Below, piece by piece: positions 13,545 through 21,250 of a stretch of DNA of 21,328 bases (position 1 is its first letter; the number at the start of each line of letters is the position of its first letter). The notes below the pieces were generated by a model. The model was given only the letters and a program-made list of their open reading frames with translations. It ran no database searches and was not told the DNA's origin. The translations under genes were made by a program, and so were the position numbers. This stretch comes from JBBIQS01 sp037442205 (GTDB lineage Bacteria > Myxococcota > Myxococcia > Myxococcales > UBA5297). The stretch spans positions 1 through 21,328 of the forward strand of contig JBBIQS010000118.1 of NCBI GenBank assembly GCA_037442205.1, given 5' to 3'.

Positions 13545-16442
13545 TCACCAGGGCGTTACGAGGTACCCGAGGAGGGTGTTGCTGCAGGTGACGGCGGCGG
13601 GCGCAGTACAGGCGCCCGCACAGGTGTTGTAGATGTTCCATCCAGGGCCACCTGCGCAAACGGTTGTCGCGCAAGTTGAATTCGCGGTGAGTCCACCCGT
13701 GGCCCCGCATCCGGCGTTGGAGGCGGAGTACACAGACGTGCCTCCGCGGCCATACACCTGGGTGGTGGCATAGACGCCTTTGTTGGAGGTCACGGTGCCG
13801 GCGGTCAAGGCGCCGGTGGCGGTCACGGTGCCGGCGGTCGTGAAGCCGCCGGCCGAGACGCCTCCATTGAACCAAGCGACGCCGGCGGTGTCGACCCCAG
13901 CCACCGCGGCGGTGCCAGCTCCGTTCCCGAAGTACACTCCCCTGCCGTCGTAGTAGTTGAGGTAGATCCGCCCGTCGGCCTTGGTCTTGTCCGAGTCGAT
14001 GTGGAGGTTGCCCGCGCCGTTGGTTCCCCAGATTCCACCGCCGTTGGCAGTGAACCTGCCGTTGGCCGAGACGCCCCCGGTGACGTTGACGTTTCCGGCG
14101 ATGTTGCCGTTGCCGGCGAGGTAGGCGCTTCCGGCCTGGTCGACGCTGAAGACCTCCTTGATCCAACCACTGTCGACCATCCGCAGTCGACCGGCGACGG
14201 CCTCGAGGTGGACTTTGGTCCCGGCGCTGTCGGTCAGCCTCAGCACCTCGCCCTCGCCCGGCTGGAAGTAGAGCACGCCCTTCCCGCCGTCGGCCGTCAT
14301 GCTTCCGGTGCTGCTGACGCTGCCGGCGGTCACAGCGCCGGCAGCGGTGACGGCGTTGGCCGTCAGGGTGTCGCGGACGGTCGCGCCGCCGATGACCGCC
14401 AGGTTGTTGGTGGCCCCAGTCTGGCCGCCGATCTGCACTCCGCCGCCGGGATTGCTCCACTGCATGTAGATGTTCGGGTCGGCGGCGGGGGACGACTTGA
14501 AGATGTCGTTGGAGTTGATGGTGATCGCCTGCGCCGGGTTCCAGCCGCTGTTGACGGTGAGGGTGCCGGCGGTCATCGCGCCGGTGGTGCTCACGCTGCC
14601 GGCCGATACCGCGCCGGTGGAGCTGACGCTGCCGGCGGACATCGCGCCGGTGGTGGTGACGCCGCCGCTCGAGACGCTTCCATTGAACGAAGCGTTGCCG
14701 GCAGTGTCGACCGAACCAACCACTCCATTGGCTCCGTTCCCGAAGGCCACTCCCTTGCCGTCGGCCCAGTTGAGGTAGATCCGCCCGTCGCCCTTGGTCT
14801 TGTCCGAGTCGATATGGAGGTTGCCCGCGCTGTTGGTTCCCCGGATTCCACCGTTGATACTGATGTTGCCGGTCGACAGGCCTCCGTTGTTGACGATGCC
14901 GTTGAAGTTTCCGACGCCGGTGACGGAGACGCTGCCGGCGAAGAGGCCGTTGCCGGATTGGTCGACGCTGAAGAGGCTGGCGTTCCAGGGATGGTTCATG
15001 AGTCGGAACGTGCCGTTGATGCCTTCGAGGAAGATGTTGGTTCCATTGGCGCCGGCGAGCTTGATGGCCCCGCCTTCGCCGCCGATGTTGTAGGCCGAGA
15101 CCGTCCCGGCGCCGGCGGTGAGGTTGCCGCTCACGGTGGTGTTCCCGCCGACGTAAAACAAGTTGCCGTAGGCGGAGAGCTGACCGTCGGCGTCATTGAT
15201 CAGCCGCACGTTGAAGTCCTGGCCAGCGGCGGTGCCGTAGTGAAAGTCGATGAACGGAGTCGCATTCGGCGAGTTCAGGAGGAAGTTGCCGGCGCCGAGC
15301 TCGATGCTCCCGCCCTGACCGTTGCGGAGCAACGAGTTCCCGAATTGGATCTCGTTCTTGGCGACGAGGGTCCCAAGGGCATCGACTACCACTGACTCGC
15401 CGTTGGTCGCGGTGGTGAACCGGGCGACCGGCTTCTGCACCGTGAATGACTGGCTGGTAAAGGTCGCGCCCCAGGCGCGTGCCACCGCCAGGGTGGTGTC
15501 GTTGGTCACCGAGACGACCGTCCGCGTCAGCCCGTTGGCGACGATGATGTCTCCGGCGACGACCTCCGAAGTGAACTTGGTGCCGGCGCCGGTGAGGGTG
15601 ACGTCGGTCGCAGCGGTGCAGCCCACCGTGCCAGTGCCACTGACCTGCGCGGCGCCGACGACCTGCATCTTGGCCGCCGGGTTGGGCAGGCCCACTCCGA
15701 AGTCGCCGCCGACGCTGCCGCTGCCGCCGACGCGGAACGAGGCGTTCTGGGCGGCGGCGCTCTGGTTCTGCACGAAGGAGTTGTTGGCGGGATCGACCGA
15801 GAAGCTGTTGTTGTTCAACAGGACTCCCGAGCCGGCGGTGTAGGTCTGGCCGGGGTTGGCGCAGGCCCAGGCGTTGTTGGTCCAGGTGAGGACTTGGCCG
15901 CTCACGCAGCCCTGGCTGGACAGGGCGATGGTGTTGCCGGTGACCGACAGGCCGCTGCCGGGGGCGGCGGAGTAGGCGGCCGAGCCGATGAGCTTGCCGG
16001 TGGAGTCGATGACGGTGTTGCCGCCGACCTTGAACGACGAGGAGTCGACCGAGGTGGCCTCGACGGTGCCGCCCTTGAGGTTGGTGGCCACCAGGGCGTA
16101 GGGGACGGCATCGATCCGCTGGCGGGGCGAGAGGGCGACGTTGTCGACGGCGATCTCGAGGAAGCGCTCGCTGCCGTTGAAGGCGGTCAGGTCGAGCGGG
16201 GTGACGTCGCCGAGCACCGCGGAGTAGTAGCCGTCGCTCAGGGCCAGCGTCTGGTCCTCGGTCCACAGCGGGCTGCCGGCGGTGGCGGCGTCGAAGAGAG
16301 TGAAGGTCAGCTTGTGGCTGCCGCTCTCTGGACTGCCGTCGGCCATCAGCAGCCGGCCCTGATAGCCGACCTTCGGCGGTACCTGCGCAAAGCTAGTGGA
16401 GGCCAGCAGCAGCGCCGCGGCCAGGATTATTCCTCGGGTCAT
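13545..16442 (-). CDS. Secreted modular fibre-like protein B (largest paralog)
   Basis: The predicted 965-residue paralog of A and C starts MTRGIILAAALLLASTSFAQ (signal peptide) and shares the N-terminal module with its neighbours. Its extra length comes from duplicated beta modules. The segment GNLHIDSDKTK-DGRIYLN occurs twice, once with GVAFGNGANGVVG and once with GVYFGNGAGTAAV. Between them are TGAxxAGSVSS-type 11-residue repeats. The C-terminal stretch of about 75 residues has six cysteines (GCGATGG, STCATTVCAGG, NTCAGACTAP and VTCSN) and differs from the tips of A and C. The ATG at 16442 has GAAGGGAA just upstream. The upstream DNA lacks the 50-nt block shared by A and C, so B may be controlled separately or have arisen by another route. 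It is probably an extended surface fibre. Confidence 0.82.
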   Translation of the reverse strand: MTRGIILAAALLLASTSFAQVPPKVGYQGRLLMADGSPESGSHKLTFTLFDAATAGSPLWTEDQTLALSDGYYSAVLGDVTPLDLTAFNGSERFLEIAVDNVALSPRQRIDAVPYALVATNLKGGTVEATSVDSSSFKVGGNTVIDSTGKLIGSAAYSAAPGSGLSVTGNTIALSSQGCVSGQVLTWTNNAWACANPGQTYTAGSGVLLNNNSFSVDPANNSFVQNQSAAAQNASFRVGGSGSVGGDFGVGLPNPAAKMQVVGAAQVSGTGTVGCTAATDVTLTGAGTKFTSEVVAGDIIVANGLTRTVVSVTNDTTLAVARAWGATFTSQSFTVQKPVARFTTATNGESVVVDALGTLVAKNEIQFGNSLLRNGQGGSIELGAGNFLLNSPNATPFIDFHYGTAAGQDFNVRLINDADGQLSAYGNLFYVGGNTTVSGNLTAGAGTVSAYNIGGEGGAIKLAGANGTNIFLEGINGTFRLMNHPWNASLFSVDQSGNGLFAGSVSVTGVGNFNGIVNNGGLSTGNISINGGIRGTNSAGNLHIDSDKTKGDGRIYLNWADGKGVAFGNGANGVVGSVDTAGNASFNGSVSSGGVTTTGAMSAGSVSSTGAVSAGSVSTTGAMTAGTLTVNSGWNPAQAITINSNDIFKSSPAADPNIYMQWSNPGGGVQIGGQTGATNNLAVIGGATVRDTLTANAVTAAGAVTAGSVSSTGSMTADGGKGVLYFQPGEGEVLRLTDSAGTKVHLEAVAGRLRMVDSGWIKEVFSVDQAGSAYLAGNGNIAGNVNVTGGVSANGRFTANGGGIWGTNGAGNLHIDSDKTKADGRIYLNYYDGRGVYFGNGAGTAAVAGVDTAGVAWFNGGVSAGGFTTAGTVTATGALTAGTVTSNKGVYATTQVYGRGGTSVYSASNAGCGATGGLTANSTCATTVCAGGPGWNIYNTCAGACTAPAAVTCSNTLLGYLVTPW
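14562..14660 (-). repeat. Three tandem 33-nt repeats in fibre gene B
   Basis: Three consecutive 33-nt units encode the 11-residue pattern VSSTGAVSAGS (variants VTTTGAMSAGS and VSTTGAMTAGT). Single degenerate units recur near 14290-14350 (AGSVSSTGSMTADGG) and near 13800-13850 (TVTATGALTAGTV). Such units can expand or contract by slippage and would change fibre length without breaking the frame. Confidence 0.7.
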
Positions 16443-16704
16443 GGGTATTCCCTTCGCTCAATTGCGCGGTATTGGAGCGCCCCCGCACGTTCCATGGAGG
16501 ATATGCGAGGAGTTGCCCTGGGGGGAAATCACCAGGCGCGAAATCGCCCGGGAGCGCGAGGCGCCCTGGAAGCGCCGGCTCTCAGCCGAACGCAGCGAGT
16601 CGTTCGGGGAAACCGCCGAAGCGACCAGCGATCAAGTGCGAGCACGGGGAGCGATCGAATCCCCGCCGACCGCAGCGAGTCGGTCGCGAAGAGCGCCGAA
16701 GCTT
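16443..16704. repeat. Intergenic stretch with degenerate repeat copy 3 and two constant-loop hairpins
   Basis: This 262-nt gap between fibre gene B and the pseudogene holds a leader like that of the other short repeats (CCCTGGAAGCGCCGGC, from 16564). It also has two hairpins with the same 10-nt loop GCAGCGAGTC. The first is CCGAAC/GTTCGG (16586-16591 with 16602-16607), and the second is CGACC/GGTCG (16667-16671 with 16682-16686). The stems differ at one position on each side and stay paired. The last 30 nt resemble the sequence just downstream of the intact paralog at 10666-10686. No gene is visible in the gap. Confidence 0.55.
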
Positions 16705-17135
16705 CTAAAGATTCGGAGTGAACACCGGCTCCTTGCGCTCTGGCACCTTTAAGGTGTCGGGGAATTCCGGGACCCCTTGCTTGACTGCGGCGGCATCGAT
16801 GTTGCCGACGTCGAAGAAGGTCCAGCTGGCGCCGCGAACGCTGGAGACGGCCAGCAGGCGCGTCTGCTGAGCGAGCTGGCCGTCGGGGACCGCCAGGACG
16901 ATGGTCTGCGGGACCAGGGCCAAGAGCAGCTTCCCCGCCGGCTGCAGCGAGTGCGGGTCGCCGAGCGGAAGGAGACGCCCTGATACTTCATCTTCCCCAT
17001 CTCGGACTTGAGGGCAGCGGCGAGCGCCAGCGCTGGATCGACCGGCTTGGCCGCGGCTGCGGGTGGGGCGGCCTTCGGCTTCGACGCGGCCGGAGCCGCC
17101 ACCAACAGGGAGATGCCGAGCGCGGGCCAGAGCTG
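16705..17135 (-). pseudogene. Broken paralog of the small secreted-protein gene
   Basis: This stretch aligns along its length with the intact gene at 10687-11247 and carries three lesions. First, the start codon ATG has become CAG (17133-17135). Second, the coding sequence for 40 residues is missing between ALAA and LKSEM (a 120-nt in-frame deletion). Third, 10 nt are lost near 16958-16966, where the intact copy has CCGATCTCCACCGAGC and this copy has CCGAGC, consistent with slippage between CCGA repeats. After that point the frame shifts, and the original C-terminus (VPQTIVLAVPDGQL and GASWTFFDVGNID) continues in another frame to a stop at 16705. The remaining signal peptide sequence (LWPALGISLLVAAPAA) is still recognisable. 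A GTG four codons upstream of the lost ATG exists but has no ribosome binding site. Confidence 0.88.
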
Positions 17136-17154
17136 GAGGCCCACGAACTCGCTG

Positions 17155-17196
17155 CGAAAAAGGAGCGCGGCGGCCGATGCGAGATCGGCCGCCGCG
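17155..17196 (-). terminator. Rho-independent terminator after fibre gene C
   Basis: A 13-bp GC-rich stem (17166-17178 with 17184-17196), with the core GCGGCGGCCGAT/ATCGGCCGCCGC, has loop GCGAG. On the minus strand CTCCTTTTTCGC follows, including five T (17161-17157). The stem is the same as after gene A (11280-11308) with a changed loop, so it was duplicated with the gene pair. Confidence 0.78.
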
Positions 17197-17214
17197 CAGG
17201 GAGGATTCAGCGGA

Positions 17215-18978
17215 CTACCTGACGCAGATGCCACCCTCGCCGCCGCTGCCCGAGTTGCTCATGCCGAACAGGATCCACTTGGTGGTCCCGGCCGGGCAGT
17301 TGAGGGTGCCAAACCCGTTGCTGTAGCCCCAGTTCGACATCGAGCACGTCGCTCCGCCATAGGTGGAGGGGCGCGGGTCCCAGATCGCGGAGACGCCGTT
17401 CAGGCAGGAGCCGCCCGCCACCACGCCGTAGATCGCCATGCCGCTCTTCTTGATGGTCGGAGCGTCGACGCTGGCGGTGAACGATCCGTTGCCGGCTTGA
17501 TCGACCTGGAAGAGTCCGGCGGTCCAGGGATCGTTCACCAAGCGGAAGGAGCCGTTGAGGTTCTCGAGGTGCATTTTGACGGTGTTGGCGCCGGTGAGCT
17601 TGATGGTCCCGCCCTCGCCGCCGGTGTTGTAGGCCATGACCGTCCCGGCGCTGGCCGATAGGGCGCCGCCCACGGTGGCGGTGCCGCTGACCGTGAGGTT
17701 GGCGTCGGCGGTGAGCCGCCGGTCGGCGTCGTTGATCAGGCGGACGTTGTAGTCCTGCGCGACGCCGCCGCCGAAGTGGAAGTCGATGAACGGGGTTCCT
17801 CCGTTCGTGTTCAGCAGGAGGTTGTCGGCGCCGAGTTCGATGTTTCCGCCCTGGTCGGTGCCGATGATCGAATTCCCGAAATGGATCTGCCTGCCGGCGA
17901 TGACATCTCCCTGGCCATCGACCCTGAGCGCCTCGCCGTTGCCAGCGGTCGTGAAGCGCGCCACCGGCCGCTGCACGGTGAACGCCTTGCCGGTGAAGGT
18001 CACGCCCCAGGCCCGTTCCACGGTCAGGGTGGCGTCGTCGGTCACCGAGACGACCGTCCGCGTCAGGCCGTTGGCGACGATGAGGTCGCCGGGGTGGGCC
18101 TCGGTGGTGAACTTGGTGCTGGCGCCGGAGAGCGTGACGTCGGTCGCGGCGATGCAGCCGACCGAGCCGGTGCCGGTGACCGGCGCGGTCCCGACAGCCT
18201 GCAGTTTGGCTCCGGGCGCGGCAGTGCCCACTCCGAAGTCGCCGCCGACGCTGCCGGTCCCGCCGATCCGGAACGAGGCGTTCTGGGCGGCGGCGGTCTG
18301 GTTCTGCACGAACGAGTTGCCGGCGGGGTCGACCGAGAAGCTGCCGTTGTTCAACAGGATTCCCGAGCCGGCGCTGTAGGTCTGGCCGGGGTTGGCGCAG
18401 GCCCAGGCGTTGTTGGTCCAGGTCAGGACCTGGCCGTTGAGGCAGCCCTGGCTGGACAGGGCGATGGAGTTGCCGGTGACCGACAGGCCGCTGCCGGCGG
18501 CGGCGGAATAGGCGGCCGAACCGGTGAGCTTGCCGGTGGAGTCGATGACGGTGTTGCCGCCGACCTTGAAGGACGAGGCGTCGATCGAGGTGGCCTCGAC
18601 GGTGCCGCCCTTGAGGTTGGTGGCCACCAGGGCGTAGGGGACGGCGTCGATCCGCTGGCGGGGCGAGAGGGCAGTCCCGTCGACGGCGATCTGAACGAAG
18701 CGCTCGCTGCCGTTGAAGGCGGTCAGGTCGAGCGGGGTGACGTCGCCCAGCACCGCGGCGTAGTAGCCGTCGCTCAGGGCCAGGGTCTGGTCCTCGGTCC
18801 ACAGCGAGTTGCCGGCGGTGGCCGCGTCGAAGAGGGTGAAGGTCAGCTTGTGGCTGCCGCTCTCAGGGCTGCCGTCGGCCTTGAGCAGCCGGCCCTGGTA
18901 GCCGACCTTCTGCGGAACCTGCGCCAGGCTGTTGGAGGCCAGCAGCAGCGCCGCGGCCAGGATCGTCGCTCGAGTCAT
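17215..18978 (-). CDS. Secreted modular fibre-like protein C
   Basis: The predicted 587-residue paralog of A begins MTRATILAAALLLASNSLAQ (signal peptide). It matches A nearly continuously through the N-terminal module, the GCLNGQVLTWTNNAWACANP segment and the module with GCIAATDVTLSGASTKFTTE and FTVQRPVARFTTAGNG. It lacks the DKTKGDGRIYLN module present in A and B. After a shared GGEGGTIKLTGAN segment it switches to its own tip from about TIKKSGMAIYGVV, with four cysteines in the last 70 or so residues and the ending GGEGGICVR. The ATG at 18978 has GGGAG 6 nt upstream (GGGAGCAACC). The frame is open to 19065, but that region is the conserved upstream block. The probable role is a surface fibre or adhesin; the target is unknown. 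Confidence 0.82.
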   Translation of the reverse strand: MTRATILAAALLLASNSLAQVPQKVGYQGRLLKADGSPESGSHKLTFTLFDAATAGNSLWTEDQTLALSDGYYAAVLGDVTPLDLTAFNGSERFVQIAVDGTALSPRQRIDAVPYALVATNLKGGTVEATSIDASSFKVGGNTVIDSTGKLTGSAAYSAAAGSGLSVTGNSIALSSQGCLNGQVLTWTNNAWACANPGQTYSAGSGILLNNGSFSVDPAGNSFVQNQTAAAQNASFRIGGTGSVGGDFGVGTAAPGAKLQAVGTAPVTGTGSVGCIAATDVTLSGASTKFTTEAHPGDLIVANGLTRTVVSVTDDATLTVERAWGVTFTGKAFTVQRPVARFTTAGNGEALRVDGQGDVIAGRQIHFGNSIIGTDQGGNIELGADNLLLNTNGGTPFIDFHFGGGVAQDYNVRLINDADRRLTADANLTVSGTATVGGALSASAGTVMAYNTGGEGGTIKLTGANTVKMHLENLNGSFRLVNDPWTAGLFQVDQAGNGSFTASVDAPTIKKSGMAIYGVVAGGSCLNGVSAIWDPRPSTYGGATCSMSNWGYSNGFGTLNCPAGTTKWILFGMSNSGSGGEGGICVR

Positions 18979-19570
18979 GGTTGCTCCCTGAGGAAAGAAA
19001 ACCGGGTGGGCGGCCGCCCGGACGCCCCGCCGTCCGGCAAGGATACCGCAGAAGCCCGAGGCCAAGGAAAGGCGCAGGGCCGCCGCGACCGACCCGCCGG
19101 CCGGCGGGCCCGCGCCGCCGATTCTTCAGTTGGAACGGCGCCCGTCTTTCGAGAGCGCGCCTCGAGGCATCCGGGGTCCGCGCGCACCCCGTCGAAGGGT
19201 CCGCTCGCACTCTCCTCGGACTCCTGGGATCGGGGTATTCTTTTCTCGAGCCGATCTGGTTTCCAGACGCAGTCGGATTTCTTCGGGCCCGGTGGTCCAT
19301 GCGTCGCCAGCTACAGCGTTCCCGGTTTCCCGCCGGCGGGCTTCGGCCCAAAGGTGGCCGGCGCGCCGGCTCCCCGCATGAAGCTCCTGACGCTCTGATG
19401 CCGTCCGGCCAGCTCGTCCCCGCGCCGCGGCGTCGCCGCACGGTGGGATGGTGCGGCTTGGGACTGCCGGCCGCGGCGGCGTGCCCCAGGCCTCGGATTT
19501 CGCACGGCTCAGCAGCGGCCGCCGACGAGGCGCGCGGGGCGCCGCCGCGTCGATGGGGGGAGGCTCGGCC
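18979..19570. promoter_or_regulatory. Divergent intergenic region between fibre gene C and the diguanylate cyclase
   Basis: This 592-nt stretch carries the 50-nt block (19038-19087) identical to the one upstream of gene A, probably containing the gene C promoter on the minus strand. The remaining 480 or so nt must hold the promoter of the plus-strand diguanylate cyclase. A less GC-rich patch around 19235-19265 (GGGGTATTCTTTTCTCGAG) is the only visible candidate. No riboswitch, RNA gene or convincing small ORF was recognised. The long open frames here look like GC-bias artefacts. Confidence 0.4.
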
Positions 19571-20389
19571 ATGACCCAGGGCGGAATACTGCTCTTCGTC
19601 GCGGGCGCGTCGGTGGCGGTGCAGGCCGCCGCCGCGGTCGTCGCCTGGCGCGAGATGGGCAACGCCGGCCGCCATCGCTTCGCCTGGCTCTGCGTCTCGA
19701 TGGCCCTGCTGCTGATGGTCGAGCGCCGCATCGCGCCGCTGGCAACTCCGCTGTCGGGCTTCGAGAACGAGCTGGTGCAGGCCGGCGTCGGCATGGCGAT
19801 CTCGCTGCTGATGCTGGCCGGCCTGGTGGGCTTGCGCCACCTCTTCACCGCCATGCGCAGCCACGAGGAGACACTGGCCAACCTGGCGCGCACCGACTCT
19901 CTCACCGGACTGCCCAACCGCCGCGAGATCATGGCCCGGCTGCAGGCCGAGCTGGAGCGCTGCCGCCGCACCGGGCGGCCGGTGTCGCTGCTGATGGTCG
20001 ATCTCGACCGCTTCAAGTCGGTCAACGACCGCTTCGGGCACGCGGTCGGGGACCTGGCGCTGCAGGCGGTGGCGGCGGTCGGAGCGCGGGTGCTGCGCCG
20101 CATCGACAGCCTGGGGAGGATCGGCGGAGAGGAGTTCCTGGCGGTGCTTCCCGAGACCGATTCCGCCGAGGCCCGCAGCGCCGCCGAGCGCCTGCGAGCC
20201 GCGATCGCCGCGGAGCTCATCCGAGCGGATTCGGCGACGGTTTCGATCACCGCCAGCGTCGGGGTGGCGACCTGCGACCCGGCTGCCCCGGCGCTGCGCC
20301 CGGAGCAGCTGATCCAAGCCGCCGACGCCGCCCTCTACCGCGCCAAGCAGGCCGGCCGCGACTGCGTGGCGCTGGCCGAGGCCGGATAG
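19571..20389 (+). CDS. Membrane-bound GGDEF diguanylate cyclase
   Basis: The predicted 272-residue protein makes cyclic di-GMP from two GTP. The N-terminal part has three hydrophobic segments (about 4-26, 37-51 and 68-92), and a short linker leads to a complete GGDEF domain. Its hallmarks are DSLTGLPNRRE (109-119), metal-binding VDLDRFKSVND (143-153) and the active-site GGEEF (185-189). An inhibitory-site RxxD (RRID, 176-179) lies five residues before it, so product inhibition is expected. No recognisable sensor domain precedes it beyond the membrane helices. The ATG at 19571 has a GGGGGGAGG ribosome binding site. The frame is open upstream to 19448, but that adds a low-complexity Arg/Gly stretch. 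It is the only confident plus-strand gene here. Control of the neighbouring fibre genes by cyclic di-GMP is plausible but not shown. Confidence 0.92.
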   Translation: MTQGGILLFVAGASVAVQAAAAVVAWREMGNAGRHRFAWLCVSMALLLMVERRIAPLATPLSGFENELVQAGVGMAISLLMLAGLVGLRHLFTAMRSHEETLANLARTDSLTGLPNRREIMARLQAELERCRRTGRPVSLLMVDLDRFKSVNDRFGHAVGDLALQAVAAVGARVLRRIDSLGRIGGEEFLAVLPETDSAEARSAAERLRAAIAAELIRADSATVSITASVGVATCDPAAPALRPEQLIQAADAALYRAKQAGRDCVALAEAG

Positions 20390-20392
20390 CTG

Positions 20393-21001
20393 TTACTTCT
20401 CCAGCGGTTGGCATCCCTCCCACACGCAGGCGGTGGGCGAGACGCGCACGCAGCGCTCGGAGTGGGGAGCGGGCGAGCCGTCGGGGCAGGTCGGGCTCTC
20501 GATGCCGGTCCTCACGTCGGCGTCGGAGCGGCACTCGGTCGGCTCGCACTCGCTGCCGACCGGATCGCCTTCCCGCAGCGCCGGGGCGCTGCGCTCGTAG
20601 AGCTGGTGGGTGCGCTTGAGGAGCTCGGCGGCCGGCCCGCGGGCGACGCACAGCGAGTTGCCGCTGACCAGCTCGCCGCTGCTCAGCACCACCGACAGCC
20701 CGGCCTCCAGAGTCGAGGCCGACTGCTGGCAGGCGGCAGCGGAGCGGATCCCGTCGAGCACCTCGCGCCGCGAGGCTTCCTTGAGCAGCGCCGAGCACTC
20801 CTGCGGCTCGCCCTTGCCGCTGCGCGCCGGGTGATTGAGCTCGCGCAGCGACAGCTTGCAGCCCTCGTGCACCGAGAACGAATACTCGGCCACCGGGCCG
20901 CTGAGCCCGGGGTTCCTCTGGGAGATGGCGACCTCGACCGCGCGAGGGGAGGCGCAGGCCGAGGCGGCGAGGGCGAGCAGCAGGAGCGGGCGCAGGTTCA
21001 T
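20393..21001 (-). CDS. Predicted lipoprotein of unknown function, Cys-rich
   Basis: I do not recognise the family of this 202-residue protein. It begins MNLRPLLLLALAASACASPR, a lipoprotein signal with a lipobox-like ASAC (Cys16 as lipidation site). The mature part has about ten further cysteines, many in the C-terminal 60 residues (GSECEPTECRSD, SPTCPDGS, SERCVRVSPTACVWEGCQP), suggesting a disulfide-bonded extracytoplasmic domain. The ATG at 21001 was chosen because of the signal sequence. The frame is open to 21199, which would add an Arg-rich leader running through a palindrome and into the 98-nt inverted repeat. No strong ribosome binding site precedes the ATG. The gene converges on the diguanylate cyclase with only 3 nt between the stops. 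Confidence 0.75.
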   Translation of the reverse strand: MNLRPLLLLALAASACASPRAVEVAISQRNPGLSGPVAEYSFSVHEGCKLSLRELNHPARSGKGEPQECSALLKEASRREVLDGIRSAAACQQSASTLEAGLSVVLSSGELVSGNSLCVARGPAAELLKRTHQLYERSAPALREGDPVGSECEPTECRSDADVRTGIESPTCPDGSPAPHSERCVRVSPTACVWEGCQPLEK

Positions 21002-21036
21002 GGCGCGGAACGCTCGCACGAGCCGCGCGCCGTGGG

Positions 21037-21066
21037 CAAATCGGCGCGGCCTCCGCCGCCGATTTG
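21037..21066. terminator. Perfect 10-bp palindrome, possible bidirectional terminator or operator
   Basis: CAAATCGGCG (21037-21046) and CGCCGATTTG (21057-21066) pair perfectly around a 10-nt loop, 36 nt upstream of the lipoprotein ATG. The A-rich left and T-rich right ends would suit a weak bidirectional terminator. A regulator-binding site is equally possible. Confidence 0.35.
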
Positions 21067-21136
21067 GTCTTCGAACGGGCTTTCTAGACCAGCCGGCACC
21101 CGTCACGCCGAGCGGGCCGAGCCCTGACCGTGAGGG

Positions 21137-21234
21137 AGGGGCGGACGTTGTGCCCTGTGCGGTGACAGGTGACGTCCGGAGCAAGGCGTGCGGAGGCATA
21201 GGCCGGAGTTGCGCAGGGCACTACGTCCGCCCCT
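21137..21234. repeat. 98-nt inverted-repeat element
   Basis: Arms of 21 nt (21137-21157 with 21214-21234) pair at 20 of 21 positions; the left arm is AGGGGCGGACGTTGTGCCCTG. The 56-nt interior has GTGACAGGTGACG and two GCGGAGG/CCGGAG-like segments but no obvious second long stem. The element lies 16 nt past the stop of the gene at the right edge. It could be a non-autonomous mobile element, a structured RNA or a transcript end. No T-run follows on either strand. Confidence 0.6.
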
Positions 21235-21250
21235 TGCTGACGCGCGGGGC

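Noticed and set aside
13545..16442. Peptidase S74 self-cleaving chaperone at the fibre C-termini
   Set aside because: None of the three C-termini shows the expected motif; each instead ends in a short Cys-containing region.
16564..16704. CRISPR array suggested by repeated GCAGCGAGTC hairpins
   Set aside because: Only two copies, spacing too long and irregular, stems not constant, no cas genes.
11330..18978. Diversity-generating retroelement or shufflon acting on the fibre tips
   Set aside because: No reverse transcriptase, recombinase, template repeat or inverted recombination sites were found in the window.
21124..21241. Target-site duplication (CTGAC) flanking the 98-nt inverted repeat
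   Set aside because: The two CTGAC copies sit at unequal distances from the arms, and a 5-nt match is expected by chance.
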